NCBI RefSeq assembly: GCF_000429425.1
Contig: NZ_AUBV01000007.1
Location: 62,001-126,000, forward strand
DNA from: Algoriphagus mannitolivorans DSM 15301
GTDB lineage: Bacteria; Bacteroidota; Bacteroidia; Cytophagales; Cyclobacteriaceae
Direction: 5' to 3'
DNA: 64,000 nt
Part shown: one piece after another, positions 8,944 through 18,998 of the stretch
Numbering within the stretch: position 1 is the stretch's first letter
Layout: each line of letters opens with the position of its first letter
Made by a program: the position numbers and the translations under genes
Notes under the pieces: model-generated
What the model saw: the letters and a program-made list of their open reading frames with translations, nothing else
What the model was told of the DNA's origin: nothing
The model's database searches: none

Positions 8944-9594
8944 ATGCAACCATTAATTTCCCCATCTATTCTCGCAGCCGATTTTGCCAACCTTCAGCGG
9001 GAGGTAGAAATGCTGAATGATTCCCAAGCGGATTTTGTCCATGTAGATATTATGGACGGGGTATTTGTTCCGAATATTTCCTTTGGAATTCCCGTGACTG
9101 AGGCAATTCACAAGCACTCTAAAAAGCCTTTGGACGTGCATTTGATGATTGAGCAACCGGAGAAATATTTGGCTTCATTCAGAAAAGCCGGTGCAGAGAT
9201 TATCACAGTTCACTATGAAGCCTGCACACATTTGCACAGGACTATTCAAGAAATAAAGGATCTCGGTGCGAAAGCTGGAGTTGCTATTAATCCTCATACT
9301 CCTGTAGAGCTGTTGGAAGAAGTTATTCAGGATCTTGATTTGGTATGTATCATGTCGGTAAACCCTGGTTTTGGAGGGCAAAAGTTTATAGAAAACACCT
9401 ATTCCAAGGTTTTAAAGCTGAAAAACCTAATCCAGTCCAAAGGGGCAAATACTTGGATAGAGATAGATGGTGGAGTTAATCTAGGAAATGCCTCCAAATT
9501 AATTGAAGCTGGAGCTGACGTATTAGTTGCAGGAAGTTTTGTGTTTAATTCTCCTGATCCTAAGCAAGTTATCCAAGGATTAAAAGAGATTTAA
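8944..9594 (+). CDS. rpe: ribulose-phosphate 3-epimerase
   Basis: 216 residues, standard length. This cytoplasmic (beta/alpha)8 enzyme interconverts ribulose 5-phosphate and xylulose 5-phosphate in the pentose phosphate pathway. SPSILAADFANL at the start, the metal-binding HVDIMDG (His33, Asp35), the VHLMI strand, SVNPGFGGQKF (phosphate loop) and EIDGGVN carry all conserved residues. It starts 39 bases after the subtilase gene and may be transcribed from there. Downstream 117 bases hold no recognised gene. Confidence 0.96.
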   Translation: MQPLISPSILAADFANLQREVEMLNDSQADFVHVDIMDGVFVPNISFGIPVTEAIHKHSKKPLDVHLMIEQPEKYLASFRKAGAEIITVHYEACTHLHRTIQEIKDLGAKAGVAINPHTPVELLEEVIQDLDLVCIMSVNPGFGGQKFIENTYSKVLKLKNLIQSKGANTWIEIDGGVNLGNASKLIEAGADVLVAGSFVFNSPDPKQVIQGLKEI

Positions 9595-9711
9595 TTAAGC
9601 TGAACAAGCTTGCCGTTTATCATAAAAAATCTAAAAAGGCTTAATTAGAGCTTGGAATTTTCCTCTGTGAAGGTTTTATTGAAAATTAAATCAATTTAAA
9701 CCACATTAGTT

Positions 9712-10212
9712 ATGAGAAAAATTTGGATGTTTTTGGCTCTTTTTGGAGGCTTAAGTTTTGCTTCAATCGCACAGGAAGCTGCAGAATCAGAAGTTGTTAC
9801 AGAAGATGATATTACAAAATTCGCTACTGTAGAAGTGATGACTGCTAAATATGTCGACGCAAAAACTGAGGAGCTAAGAAATATGATCATAAATAATGAG
9901 GTGATCGACGGAGGGGCAAGATATAATGAGATTAAGGCTGCTTGGGGCAATGCTGAAAAAGAGGCCGAAATAAAACTTACTGAAGAGGAAAAGGCTGCCT
10001 ATCAAGCAATTAAAGATTTTCAGGATTCTTTGCAACAGTCTGTAGTAGAATACAAGACTGAGTTGATCAAAAACGATGAGATCTTGGGAGTTTCTACTTA
10101 CAACAAAGTAAATGGAGCAATTAAAGAGGATCCTGCGATGAAAGAAAAATTGGATCAGAAAATCGCTCAACTTAAATCTGAAAAAGATACTGCAGAAACT
10201 GACGGACAATAA
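9712..10212 (+). CDS. secreted DUF4168-like protein
   Basis: 166 residues with a Sec signal peptide ending at FASIAQ (about residue 21). The mature part is alpha-helical and highly charged. The C-terminal part (ILGVSTYNKVNGAIKEDPAM followed by a KLDQKI helix) resembles the DUF4168 repeat of the form GLsxxxYNxIxxAxxxDPxL. An earlier segment (NNEVIDGGARYNEIKAAWG) looks like a weaker copy, suggesting an internal duplication. The function of this family is unknown. The gene stands alone between rpe and a strong terminator at 10233, so it is probably monocistronic or at the end of the rpe transcript. Confidence 0.65.
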   Translation: MRKIWMFLALFGGLSFASIAQEAAESEVVTEDDITKFATVEVMTAKYVDAKTEELRNMIINNEVIDGGARYNEIKAAWGNAEKEAEIKLTEEEKAAYQAIKDFQDSLQQSVVEYKTELIKNDEILGVSTYNKVNGAIKEDPAMKEKLDQKIAQLKSEKDTAETDGQ

Positions 10213-10232
10213 GTTTACTGGCAATAAATTTG

Positions 10233-10264
10233 AAGAAGTCTCTTAACAAAGAGACTTCTTTTCA
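10233..10264 (+). terminator. hairpin terminator of the DUF4168-like gene
   Basis: Ten-base perfect stem AAGAAGTCTC / GAGACTTCTT (10233-10242 and 10251-10260) with an 8-base loop and a short T run. It lies across the TTG at 10230 that would otherwise extend the next gene, so it decides that start. Confidence 0.87.
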
Positions 10265-10301
10265 TTTATACCTACCTTATCTCCTGAACCGTTATACTCT
10301 C

Positions 10302-11324
10302 ATGAATCATAAAATTCTATCGCTCAGTTTAGTATTTGTCTTTTTTGTCCATCAGAATATTCAGGCTCAGGGAGAGGATATTTTTGGGATAAGCGATAAA
10401 GCAAAAAATCCCAAGAGTGAGTCTTCCATAGGAAATGCGGCCCGGAATATTTTGGAGCTTTTTTCTCTAGAACTTTCTACGGGAGGGGCTTATCAGAATA
10501 TGGGGATGAAATTTTACTCTGAAAATCCAGGGCTTTATCCACTGACTCAATTTCAAAATTTTGAAAATCCCTTGGACATCACTCCTGAAAGCCCGCTGGA
10601 AATGAGTGGAGGTGATTGGGTGGTGCCTTTATTTAATGGTGGAGTCAGAATCAATTTATTTAATATCCTCACCATCGGTGGAGGATATGGAATGGAGTGG
10701 GGGAAGTTTGGCACACTGGAAGGTGGAGATTTTCAGTTTCCCATGGAAGGACCTACCTACAAGCTCAGTAAGACCTATGGCACAGTTGGCTTAGTCCTGT
10801 ATGATGCTAAGAGGAGACAGAGTTTTTTGAGATGGAAATACCGAAGGTACAGTTCCAACAATTTATACATGCAATCAGAATTGCGTCAGCGAGCCAGACA
10901 GATTTATCCTTGGAGATTTATTCTTGAAGGTGAGTATGGCAACATGCGGATAAAAGATTTTTATGATCCTGCCTTGGATAAGCCTAATGCACCTTATGAC
11001 CCCAAATTAGCGCTTTCTGCTGACCCTTACTTTGGACTGGGATTGAGAATTGAAAGAGACTTTTCTGAGTACACTAAGCTGTTTATAAAGGGAGGAGTAG
11101 ATTTTAGGAAATTCACCTATGCCGCTTCTGATTTTTCTGAAATTCAGAACATTGACCAAAATTTATATGGAATGCAGGTCGGAGTAGCCATTAAGATTCC
11201 CGGGACCAAGCGGTGCAAAATCTATGGTTGTGGAGTCGTGATGAAGCATTTGCATGATGGAATTGAATACCGTGGAAGTGGCATTTTTCAACTCCAAAAC
11301 AGGAAAATAGGACAGTGGTATTAA
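10302..11324 (+). CDS. hypothetical outer-membrane or secreted protein
   Basis: 340 residues counted from the ATG at 10302. That start gives a clean signal peptide (MNHKILSLSLVFVFFVHQ..QAQ); the frame extends up to a TTG at 10230, but this lies inside a terminator hairpin. The mature protein is rich in Gly, Tyr, Phe and alternating polar/apolar residues (GGAYQNMGMKFY, KLFIKGGVDFRKF), as in an outer-membrane beta barrel. I recognise no named family. A terminator follows and then gyrA, so it is probably a single-gene transcript. Confidence 0.7.
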   Translation: MNHKILSLSLVFVFFVHQNIQAQGEDIFGISDKAKNPKSESSIGNAARNILELFSLELSTGGAYQNMGMKFYSENPGLYPLTQFQNFENPLDITPESPLEMSGGDWVVPLFNGGVRINLFNILTIGGGYGMEWGKFGTLEGGDFQFPMEGPTYKLSKTYGTVGLVLYDAKRRQSFLRWKYRRYSSNNLYMQSELRQRARQIYPWRFILEGEYGNMRIKDFYDPALDKPNAPYDPKLALSADPYFGLGLRIERDFSEYTKLFIKGGVDFRKFTYAASDFSEIQNIDQNLYGMQVGVAIKIPGTKRCKIYGCGVVMKHLHDGIEYRGSGIFQLQNRKIGQWY

Positions 11325-11350
11325 TCCCAATTGGTACGTTTTAACTTTCA

Positions 11351-11380
11351 GACCAGGGTTTTATTACCTTGGTCTTTTTA
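11351..11380 (+). terminator. hairpin terminator upstream of gyrA
   Basis: Eight-base stem GACCAGGG / CCTTGGTC (11351-11358 and 11367-11374, one G-T pair) followed by TTTTT. It ends the hypothetical gene 27 bases before and isolates gyrA. Confidence 0.85.
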
Positions 11381-11419
11381 CTATCTTGCAGCCTAATTTG
11401 ACGCGCGAAAAAGCACTTT

Positions 11420-13939
11420 ATGGCCCAAGGAGAAAACGAGCACATTATTCCTATCAATATTGAAGAGGAAATGCGTGGAGCCTACATCGATTATTCGATG
11501 TCGGTAATTGTTTCAAGAGCACTTCCAGATGTACGAGACGGATTAAAGCCAGTTCACCGAAGAATTCTATTCGGAATGCAAGAACTGGGAGTTTTACACA
11601 ATAAGCCCTACAAGAAATCAGCAAGGATCGTGGGTGAGGTTTTGGGTAAATACCACCCTCATGGAGATTCGGCAGTTTACGATACCATGGTTCGAATGGC
11701 CCAGGAATGGTCCCTTCGTTATCCATTTGTAGACGGCCAAGGTAACTTTGGTTCTGTGGATGGTGATAATCCAGCGGCAATGCGATATACCGAGGCACGC
11801 CTTCGTAGAATCGCAGAGGAAATGCTAGTGGACATCAACAAAGAGACTGTTGACTTTCAGTTCAACTTTGATGATTCCCTCAAGGAGCCAACCGTATTGC
11901 CTGCAAAAGTCCCAGCATTGCTTCTCAATGGAGCTTCGGGTATTGCAGTAGGTATGGCTACCAATATGGCTCCACATAATCTCGGAGAAATCATTGATGG
12001 CATTGTTGCCTACATTGACAACCGGGACATCACGATTCCCGAATTGATGCAATACATCACGGCTCCTGATTTTCCAACAGGAGGCATTATCTACGGATAT
12101 AACGGCGTTAAGGCTGCCTTTGAAACAGGTCGAGGCCGTATCGTTGTTCGAGGCAAAGCCAATATCGAGACCAAGGATAATGGCAATAGGGAGATGATCG
12201 TCATCACCGAGATTCCATACATGGTCAACAAGGCCAATATGGTCGAGAAAACTGCCCAGTTGATCAACGAGAAAAAAATTGATGGCATATCTGCGATCAG
12301 AGATGAATCTGACCGTTCCGGGATGCGAATCGTCTATGAATTGAAGCGTGATGCTGTGGCAAATGTGGTTTTGAATAACCTTTACAAGCAGACTCAGCTC
12401 CAAACCTCTTTCTCAGTAAACAACGTTGCCCTTGTCAAGGGAAGACCACATACGCTTAATCTGAAAGACTTAATCGTGCACTATGTAAGTCATAGACACG
12501 AGGTAGTGGTGCGAAGAACTGAGTATGAACTCAAAGAGGCAGAGAAAAGAGCCCATATCCTCGAAGGTTATTTAATTGCTTTGGATCATTTGGACGAGGT
12601 GATTTCGTTGATCAGAAGCTCTGCAGATCCAGAGACAGCCAGAAATGGCTTGATGGAGAAATTCAGTCTGAGTGAGATTCAAGCACGTGCAATTCTGGAT
12701 ATGAGACTTCAGCGTCTTACCGGAATGGAGCGTGAAAAGATCATTCAGGAATACAAGGATATCATGGCTTTGATCGAAGAATTAAAAGAGATCCTTGCCA
12801 ATGAAGATAAGCGAATGGAAATCATCAAGACCGAGCTTTCTGAAATGAAAGAACGGTATGCGGATGATCGTCGCACTGAGATCGAGCACAATGCGGAAGA
12901 TTTCAGCTACGAGGACATGATTCCGAATGAAGAAGTCGTCATCACCGTTTCTCATGAAGGATATGTCAAGCGAACTGCTCTTACTGAATATAGAACTCAG
13001 GGAAGAGGTGGAGTAGGTTCACGTGGTGTAAGTACCAAAAATGACGACTGGACAGAGTACCTGTTCACGGCCTCTACCCACAACTATCTGTTAATCTTCA
13101 CAGACAAGGGTAAATTGTTCTGGTTAAAAACCTATGCTATCCCAGAAGGATCCAAAACTTCCAAAGGGCGACCAATCCAAAACCTGATCAATATTCAATC
13201 GGATGACAAAATCAGGGCAATCATTCAGGTAAATGACCTGAATGATCAGGATTATATCAATAATCATTTCCTGGTCATGGTCACCAAACAAGGTATTATC
13301 AAAAAGACCACTTTGGAGCAATATTCCAGACCTAGATCTAATGGTATCATTGCTTTGAATATCCGGGAAGATGATCAATTGGTGAATGTGGATATGACCA
13401 ATGGAGATCAGCATATCGTCATTGCAGCTAAGTCAGGACGAGCTATTCACTTCCATGAATCAGCTGTAAGACCGATGGGCAGGACCGCTACAGGAGTAAA
13501 GGCGATAACGTTAAATAATGATAATGATTATGTCATTGGCATGGTTTGTGCCTCCGATGACAATGCAACTCTGTTGGTAGTTTCTGAAAAAGGCTATGGA
13601 AAAAGGTCTCTTCTTGACGAATACCGAATCACAAATAGAGGTGGCAAAGGGGTCAAAGCAATGAACGTGACTGATAAAACAGGAGCCCTTGTAGCGATCA
13701 AAGAAGTAGTAGATACTGATGACCTGATGATCATTAATAAATCCGGAATCACCATCCGGATATCTATGGATGAATTGAGAGTCATGGGCCGCGCCACACA
13801 AGGTGTTCGCTTGATTCGAGTAGGCGAGGGGGATGAGATTTCTTCTGTAGAAAAAATTTCAAGGGAAGAAGATGAAGCCGAAGAATCTTCCGATCTTGCA
13901 AACGAATCTTCTGATTCTACCGAAGAAACAACTGAATAA
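11420..13939 (+). CDS. gyrA: DNA gyrase subunit A
   Basis: 839 residues. GyrA forms the A2B2 gyrase that introduces negative supercoils using ATP. The winged-helix/tower breakage-reunion domain has the active Tyr123 in [10 protein letters not shown]. The quinolone region [12 protein letters not shown] has Ser84 and Asp88 (E. coli Ser83 and Asp87), the susceptible form. The C-terminal pinwheel domain contains repeated blades. The first blade carries QGRGGVG, a degenerate form of the GyrA box (QRRGGKG), and a second similar NRGGKG occurs near residue 740. The tail is highly acidic (Glu/Asp/Ser-rich, about 25 residues). The next gene starts 25 bases after the stop. Confidence 0.97.
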   Translation: MAQGENEHIIPINIEEEMRGAYIDYSMSVIVSRALPDVRDGLKPVHRRILFGMQELGVLHNKPYKKSARIVGEVLGKYHPHGDSAVYDTMVRMAQEWSLRYPFVDGQGNFGSVDGDNPAAMRYTEARLRRIAEEMLVDINKETVDFQFNFDDSLKEPTVLPAKVPALLLNGASGIAVGMATNMAPHNLGEIIDGIVAYIDNRDITIPELMQYITAPDFPTGGIIYGYNGVKAAFETGRGRIVVRGKANIETKDNGNREMIVITEIPYMVNKANMVEKTAQLINEKKIDGISAIRDESDRSGMRIVYELKRDAVANVVLNNLYKQTQLQTSFSVNNVALVKGRPHTLNLKDLIVHYVSHRHEVVVRRTEYELKEAEKRAHILEGYLIALDHLDEVISLIRSSADPETARNGLMEKFSLSEIQARAILDMRLQRLTGMEREKIIQEYKDIMALIEELKEILANEDKRMEIIKTELSEMKERYADDRRTEIEHNAEDFSYEDMIPNEEVVITVSHEGYVKRTALTEYRTQGRGGVGSRGVSTKNDDWTEYLFTASTHNYLLIFTDKGKLFWLKTYAIPEGSKTSKGRPIQNLINIQSDDKIRAIIQVNDLNDQDYINNHFLVMVTKQGIIKKTTLEQYSRPRSNGIIALNIREDDQLVNVDMTNGDQHIVIAAKSGRAIHFHESAVRPMGRTATGVKAITLNNDNDYVIGMVCASDDNATLLVVSEKGYGKRSLLDEYRITNRGGKGVKAMNVTDKTGALVAIKEVVDTDDLMIINKSGITIRISMDELRVMGRATQGVRLIRVGEGDEISSVEKISREEDEAEESSDLANESSDSTEETTE

Positions 13940-13964
13940 CCAAACAAATAAGATCAAAACTCAA

Positions 13965-15173
13965 ATGAAAAAACTGATTCTCTCAGTAGCCCTAGTGGGT
14001 GCAACCACCCTGGCATTTGGACAAAAAAAAGTAGTTCGAGACGCAGAAAAAGGATTTAAATCCGGTGATTTATCTGCTGCTCTTACTGCAATCGATGCTG
14101 CTGCTACAAACCCTGAAACTAGTGGTGACCCTGCCACTTTCGTGTTAAAAGCCCAGATTCAAACCAAAATGTTTGGAGCTGATTCATCCAATACCATGGA
14201 AACCTTAAAAGTGGGTAATTCCGCTTTGGCAACCTTTGGAAAAGCTATGGAAATGGCTGGTGGTGATAAAGGTTCCGCTACTGGTAAAGCTGTTTTCGCT
14301 GATGAATTACCTGGTATTCCTGATAACCTTAGACCATACTCTGTCAATACGCTTAAAAACCTTTCCTTCGATAAGGCAATTGACCGATACAACAGTGAAG
14401 ATTTGGAAATGGCTTATGAATTCTTCAACCTAGCTGGCGAAATTGATAAGACAGACTCCACAATCCACTACAATGCCGGTTTCCTTGCCAATGATCTGGG
14501 AAGATTTGAAGACGCTAAAAGACACTTCAACCTACTGTTGGAACTTCCAGAATACAATAAGTTGAATGCTTATTACTTCATGGTTCAAATTCTTAGCACT
14601 GAGGAGAAAAACCCAGAAGCTGCTTTGGATCTAGTAACTAAAGCAAGAGATCAATATCCTGATGATAAAGTATTGGCTGAATATGAAATCCAGCTTTTGC
14701 TTCAGTTGAACAGAATGGATCAGGCGATGGCTCAAATCAAAGAAGCTTTGGCAAATGATCCAAACAACCCAGGTTTGTGGTTGAGATCTGGTTACTTGAA
14801 AGAGCAGTCTGGCGATGTAGATGGTGGACTTGCTGATTACAAAAAGTCAGTGGAAATCGATCCTGAGTTCTACCAAGGAAACTATTACACCGGTGCTTTG
14901 CTTTTGGAAATCTCTACAAAGATGTTAAACTCTTTAAATGATCTTTCTGACGCAGAGTGGGAAAAGCAATCTCCAATCATAGGAGCTAAGGCTGATGAAA
15001 ATTACAAAGAAGCTATTAAATACTTTGAAAAAGCTTCAGCATTGCAACCAGAGAACACTGATGTAATGATCATCTTGTATCAGATCAACACCCGTTTGAA
15101 GAACACTGCTGAGGCAGAAAAATATAACCAGAAGCTTATCCAGCTTTTGGGACCAAACTGGATGGATAATTAA
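13965..15173 (+). CDS. secreted tetratricopeptide repeat protein
   Basis: 402 residues from the ATG at 13965, which gives a clean Sec signal (MKKLILSVALVGATTLAFGQ); an in-frame start at 13872 would sit inside gyrA and lacks a signal. The mature part holds several TPR units, for example DSTIHYNAGFLANDLGRFED, PGLWLRSGYLKEQSGDVDG and a final NYKEAIKYFEKASALQPEN. TPRs mediate protein-protein contacts, here probably in the periplasm. It follows gyrA by 25 bases with no terminator between, so read-through from gyrA is likely. A strong UUCG-loop terminator closes the unit. Confidence 0.83.
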   Translation: MKKLILSVALVGATTLAFGQKKVVRDAEKGFKSGDLSAALTAIDAAATNPETSGDPATFVLKAQIQTKMFGADSSNTMETLKVGNSALATFGKAMEMAGGDKGSATGKAVFADELPGIPDNLRPYSVNTLKNLSFDKAIDRYNSEDLEMAYEFFNLAGEIDKTDSTIHYNAGFLANDLGRFEDAKRHFNLLLELPEYNKLNAYYFMVQILSTEEKNPEAALDLVTKARDQYPDDKVLAEYEIQLLLQLNRMDQAMAQIKEALANDPNNPGLWLRSGYLKEQSGDVDGGLADYKKSVEIDPEFYQGNYYTGALLLEISTKMLNSLNDLSDAEWEKQSPIIGAKADENYKEAIKYFEKASALQPENTDVMIILYQINTRLKNTAEAEKYNQKLIQLLGPNWMDN

Positions 15174-15190
15174 TTCCTGATAAACATTGA

Positions 15191-15218
15191 AAAAGACCAG
15201 CTTCGGCTGGTCTTTTTT
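15191..15218 (+). terminator. hairpin terminator with UUCG tetraloop
   Basis: Eleven-base stem AAAAGACCAGC / GCTGGTCTTTT (15191-15201 and 15206-15216) closed by a TTCG loop, with T run. It ends the gyrA-TPR unit. Confidence 0.93.
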
Positions 15219-15323
15219 GTTTCTGAGCCCATGGAGTTATCCTGTAAATAGGTTTTTATAACAACTGTTTGACTTCCTTTCCGTAAGGAGTCAAAATAGA
15301 ATTTTCCGAGTGGAATTGTTCAA

Positions 15324-16442
15324 ATGAAAATGTCTAAGAGGTATTTAACACTTCAATTTTTGGGATTTTTGATGTTTTTTTCTGAGACAGAAGCTCAATC
15401 CCTTTATCAAAAATCAATCAAAGTATCCTATGAAATCGGTCCACTCATCAGTAACGGAACCGAGTGGGGAGATCAGGTAAAGGACTTGGTAACTTATAGA
15501 GGTATTGATGTGCAGTTTAGCTGGAGGGATTTTAGCCAAAATGTCTATTCTTCCCTTTACAGACATCCCCGGTATGGATTGGGACTCAATTCAACATTGT
15601 TTTATTCCAAAGAAATTGGTCAGCCTATCTCAGTGTATGGCTTTTTTGATATTCCATTTACCCATCCAAAGCCTGACCAAAAAGTCGAGTGGGGATATTT
15701 TAGCCAAATTGGAATGGGATTTAATCTCAAGCCATACGATCCTGAAAATAACCCTATAAATCAATACATCGGCTCAAAGATCAATTCCTATATTCATCTT
15801 GGCTTCTATTCCTCAATTTCATTTTCTTCGAGAATTGAGGGAATAGCTACCATGGGATTGAAACATTATTCCAATGGATCTACCAAAAAGCCAAATGCTG
15901 GGATCAACCTTTTCCCCGTGAGTCTGGGAGTAAATTTCAAATTGGGAGAACAAATGGACCCTCGCGTTTCCAAGCCACTGATTGCTCCCTTTCAAACACG
16001 AAGGTTCTGGAATTTTGCCCTTTACACAGGAATAAAAAATTATGAAGTCGGTGCTCCGAGTTATTTTCGAGGAGGAGCTGGAATAAACTACCTGATCCAG
16101 CCTGATTACAAATATAAATTTGGCATTGGCATGGATTTCTTTTGGGCGCAAGGGATGAACCTTAGATTTCCTGACGGAAAACATTCCTTTAGCGATCAAA
16201 CATCAGTCGCTATTGTAGGATCTTGGGAATGGCAACTTTCTGAAAATTTATATCTCCCGATTGGTTTTGGGGTTTATCTTTCCCGCAATGAATTGAATCA
16301 GGAGGTCACTCCATATTATGAAAGGGTGGGAGTGAGGTACAGATTTGCCAATAATCTTTTTACCGGTTTGCAAATTAAAGCCCATAAGGCAAAAGCTGAT
16401 TTTTTTGAATTTACTGTTGGATACACACTTCCTACACGATAA
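15324..16442 (+). CDS. acyloxyacyl hydrolase family (PagL-like lipid A 3-O-deacylase)
   Basis: 372 residues with a Sec signal ending near ETEAQ (residue 25). The sequence alternates polar and aromatic residues like an outer-membrane barrel. A GLKHYSNGS motif (His181, Ser183) matches the His-x-Ser catalytic pair of PagL, with neighbouring GINL and PVSLGVNF segments as in Bacteroidota acyloxyacyl hydrolases. Known PagL enzymes remove the 3-O acyl chain of lipid A at the outer membrane. This protein is about twice the size of PagL, with the second half forming further barrel strands, so the substrate is uncertain. It is a lone gene. Confidence 0.75.
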   Translation: MKMSKRYLTLQFLGFLMFFSETEAQSLYQKSIKVSYEIGPLISNGTEWGDQVKDLVTYRGIDVQFSWRDFSQNVYSSLYRHPRYGLGLNSTLFYSKEIGQPISVYGFFDIPFTHPKPDQKVEWGYFSQIGMGFNLKPYDPENNPINQYIGSKINSYIHLGFYSSISFSSRIEGIATMGLKHYSNGSTKKPNAGINLFPVSLGVNFKLGEQMDPRVSKPLIAPFQTRRFWNFALYTGIKNYEVGAPSYFRGGAGINYLIQPDYKYKFGIGMDFFWAQGMNLRFPDGKHSFSDQTSVAIVGSWEWQLSENLYLPIGFGVYLSRNELNQEVTPYYERVGVRYRFANNLFTGLQIKAHKAKADFFEFTVGYTLPTR

Positions 16443-16480
16443 AGCCAAATTGGTAAGGATTCTTATCCAGTGGTAAAATT

Positions 16481-16488
16481 TATTTTTG
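16481..16488 (+). promoter_or_regulatory. putative -7 promoter element for the PIG-L operon
   Basis: TATTTTTG matches the Bacteroidota -7 consensus TAnnTTTG, 46 bases before the ATG at 16535. No convincing TTTG lies 19 bases upstream, so this is a half-site call. Confidence 0.4.
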
Positions 16489-16534
16489 ATTTCCATGGGT
16501 ATAGCTCTAGTTTAGATTGTCAATTATTGCCCAT

Positions 16535-18997
16535 ATGATTCACTCGAAAATAACTCGTGTTTTAGTCTTTATTTCATTTGGCTTTTCCTGCCTCTATGCA
16601 AGTGCACAATCGATTCCCTCTTCCCAGATTTTCCATGAACTTCAAAAGATAAAAGAAACCCGAAGGGTTTTGTATGTAGCTGCCCATCCCGATGATGAGA
16701 ACACCAGGCTGATTGCCTATTTGGCCAATGGAGAACACATGGATGTCGCCTATTTGAGCCTTACCCGAGGTGATGGCGGACAAAATCTAATCGGAAAAGA
16801 ATTGGGCGTGGAATTGGGGCAGATCAGGACTCAGGAACTTTTAAAAGCTAGAGAAACGGATGGAGGAAAGCAATTTTTCACCCGTGCGATGGATTTTGGC
16901 TATAGCAAAGATCCAACTGAAACGCTTCAAAATTGGGATAAGCAAAAAGTACTTTCGGATGTAGTATGGGCCATTCGAAAGTTCCAGCCCGATATTATAA
17001 TCACCCGATTTAATACCATTCCGGGTGTCACTCATGGACATCATACTACCTCTGCGATTCTTGCTGGAGAAGCATTTGCATTGGCAGGCCGAGCAGACAT
17101 TTTCCCTGAACAATTGGCCTATGTGAAACCCTGGTCACCCAAGAGAATTTTCTTCAATGCCTACAATTTCAGAGGTGATTTTCAACCTGAAGAAGGCAAA
17201 AAATACCATGCCTTTGAAGTGGGGGGCTTTGATCCGCTCTTGGGCAAAACCTATCATCAAATAGCAGCAGATAGCCGGACAATGCATAAATCTCAGGGTT
17301 TCGGGGCTACAGCAGGTACCGGAAAAGCCTTGGATTATATTGAGCTGGTAGATGGGCCAGATTATTCTGATGGACCTTTTGACGGGGTGGTCAATCGATG
17401 GAAGCAGATTGCCGGAGGAACTCAAATCGAAACACAAATTCAAAAAGTGTTGGATCAATTTGATTTCCAAAATCCCAGTAGGAATGTACCCGCTTTGCTT
17501 TCTCTGAGAAAAGCTTTGCAAGGTCTTGGGAATTCGGAGTTTTGGGTAAAAGAAAAGATCAATAAGCTAGATCAATTGATTTTTCAATCCATGGGACTGG
17601 AAATAGAGTTGATTTCAAGGGTAGAGATTGCCTTCCCCGGAGATCAAGTTAAGGCTGAGCTGATCATGACCAATCCTTCATCAATTCCTGTGAAAAACAT
17701 CACTTTGCAAGTGCTTGATACTTACTTTACCGGAAAGGGTGATGAGGTTTTTGGTAATCAGTCGATCTCTTGGCCAATTGATTACACCATTCCGGGTGAT
17801 ATGCCATTCTCTCAGCCTTATTGGTTGAGAAATCCAATCGATGGAGCTCTGTATTCTATTCCTAATCAGCAGCTTATTGGGCTTCCTTTTTCTCCCGACT
17901 TTGTGGGTGGGGATTTGAGTTTTATGATTAATGATCAACTGTTTAAGGTTCCAGTCCAACAGTTTTACAAGTACAATGATCAGGTCGATGGGGAAATCAA
18001 GCAGCCTTTTATCCTAGTGCCGGAGGTCGATTTGACGCTAAGTAAGGACAATGTTTTTATAGTTCCGGGAGCAGAATCCACTGTAGTTGTTTCGGTCAAT
18101 TTTAAAGGACAGTTTTTGGAAGGTGAATTGGACTTCGAAGGATTGGATGCTTCTCAGTTTAAAATTTTAAGTATTGAGGACGTTGCCTACCAGAAAAAAC
18201 GAAATTATACGGTTTCATTTTTACCAAACGGGGTAGGGAAAAAGGTCATTACTGCCAGATTTAAGACTCCAGATGGGAAAAGCTATAATCAGATCTCAAG
18301 GTCAATTTCCTATAAGCATATTCCTAATATCACTTATTTCAGTCCGGCATCCATCAATTTGATTCAGGCCGACTGGAAAGTATCCCAAGCCAAAATCGGT
18401 TATATACCCGGAGCTGGAGATGATGTACCGGGAGTGCTTTCAGCTTTAGGTTATAAGGTGACAATGATCAGTGAAGGCGATTATTCCGTGGAGAATTTAG
18501 CCCAATACAAAGCTATCGTGGTAGGAATTCGAGCATACAATACCAATGAAGCCTTGGCTGCAAATCAGCAAGTTTTAATGGGTTATGTTAGATCCGGCGG
18601 AAATCTGATCGTGCAGTACAACACAAGTTCTCCACTGCTAACCAATCAAATTGGCCCTTACCCATTTGTGATTGGAAGGGAAAGGGTGACTGTTCAGGAG
18701 TCTGCCATAGAAGCAGATTGGTCAAGCTCAGTACTTTCTTCTCCAAATAAAATCACCTCTCAGGATTTTGAGGGATGGGTTCAGGAAAGGGGCTTATATT
18801 TTGCCAATCAAATCGATTCAAATTACCAAACTCCTCTCCTGATGCAAGATCCCGGAGAAGAGCCCACAAAAGGAGCTTTAATCTTTGGAAAATACGGGGA
18901 TGGCACCTTTGTTTATACCGGAATTTCCTTCTTCCGACAGTTGCCTGCCGGAGTGCCCGGGGCAGTCAAATTATTCATCAACTTGATCGAACAATAA
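16535..18997 (+). CDS. PIG-L (LmbE-like) family deacetylase, large secreted form
   Basis: 820 residues from the ATG at 16535 (an in-frame TTG at 16517 would add six residues and is not needed). A signal peptide ends near YASAQ. The PIG-L zinc site is present as AAHPDDE (His51, Asp53, Asp54), and a later VTHGHHTTS gives the third ligand. These enzymes remove acetyl groups from N-acetylglucosamine conjugates. After residue ~310 there are beta-sandwich-like regions. The C-terminal ~200 residues (GYIPGAGDDVPGVLSALGY, YVRSGGNLIVQYN) resemble a glutamine-amidotransferase-like fold. It is followed by a mini-protein and a sodium:solute symporter, suggesting cleavage and uptake of an amino-sugar-type substrate. 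Confidence 0.88.
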   Translation: MIHSKITRVLVFISFGFSCLYASAQSIPSSQIFHELQKIKETRRVLYVAAHPDDENTRLIAYLANGEHMDVAYLSLTRGDGGQNLIGKELGVELGQIRTQELLKARETDGGKQFFTRAMDFGYSKDPTETLQNWDKQKVLSDVVWAIRKFQPDIIITRFNTIPGVTHGHHTTSAILAGEAFALAGRADIFPEQLAYVKPWSPKRIFFNAYNFRGDFQPEEGKKYHAFEVGGFDPLLGKTYHQIAADSRTMHKSQGFGATAGTGKALDYIELVDGPDYSDGPFDGVVNRWKQIAGGTQIETQIQKVLDQFDFQNPSRNVPALLSLRKALQGLGNSEFWVKEKINKLDQLIFQSMGLEIELISRVEIAFPGDQVKAELIMTNPSSIPVKNITLQVLDTYFTGKGDEVFGNQSISWPIDYTIPGDMPFSQPYWLRNPIDGALYSIPNQQLIGLPFSPDFVGGDLSFMINDQLFKVPVQQFYKYNDQVDGEIKQPFILVPEVDLTLSKDNVFIVPGAESTVVVSVNFKGQFLEGELDFEGLDASQFKILSIEDVAYQKKRNYTVSFLPNGVGKKVITARFKTPDGKSYNQISRSISYKHIPNITYFSPASINLIQADWKVSQAKIGYIPGAGDDVPGVLSALGYKVTMISEGDYSVENLAQYKAIVVGIRAYNTNEALAANQQVLMGYVRSGGNLIVQYNTSSPLLTNQIGPYPFVIGRERVTVQESAIEADWSSSVLSSPNKITSQDFEGWVQERGLYFANQIDSNYQTPLLMQDPGEEPTKGALIFGKYGDGTFVYTGISFFRQLPAGVPGAVKLFINLIEQ

Positions 18998-18998
18998 A

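Noticed and set aside
10230-10301. TTG start extending the 10302 gene by 24 residues
   Set aside because: The region is a terminator hairpin, and the ATG at 10302 gives a proper signal peptide.
11825-12403. Long open frame of 192 codons on the minus strand inside gyrA
   Set aside because: It lies fully inside a certain gene, lacks family-like text or start context, and has the composition of an antisense shadow.
13872-13964. Upstream start of the 13965 TPR gene
   Set aside because: It lies in the gyrA 3' end, and the ATG at 13965 starts a clean signal peptide.
15270-15293. Inverted repeat TGACTtCCTT / AAGGAGTCA before the PagL-like gene as a terminator or riboswitch
   Set aside because: It has a bulge and is followed by AAAATAG rather than a T run; no known riboswitch motif fits.
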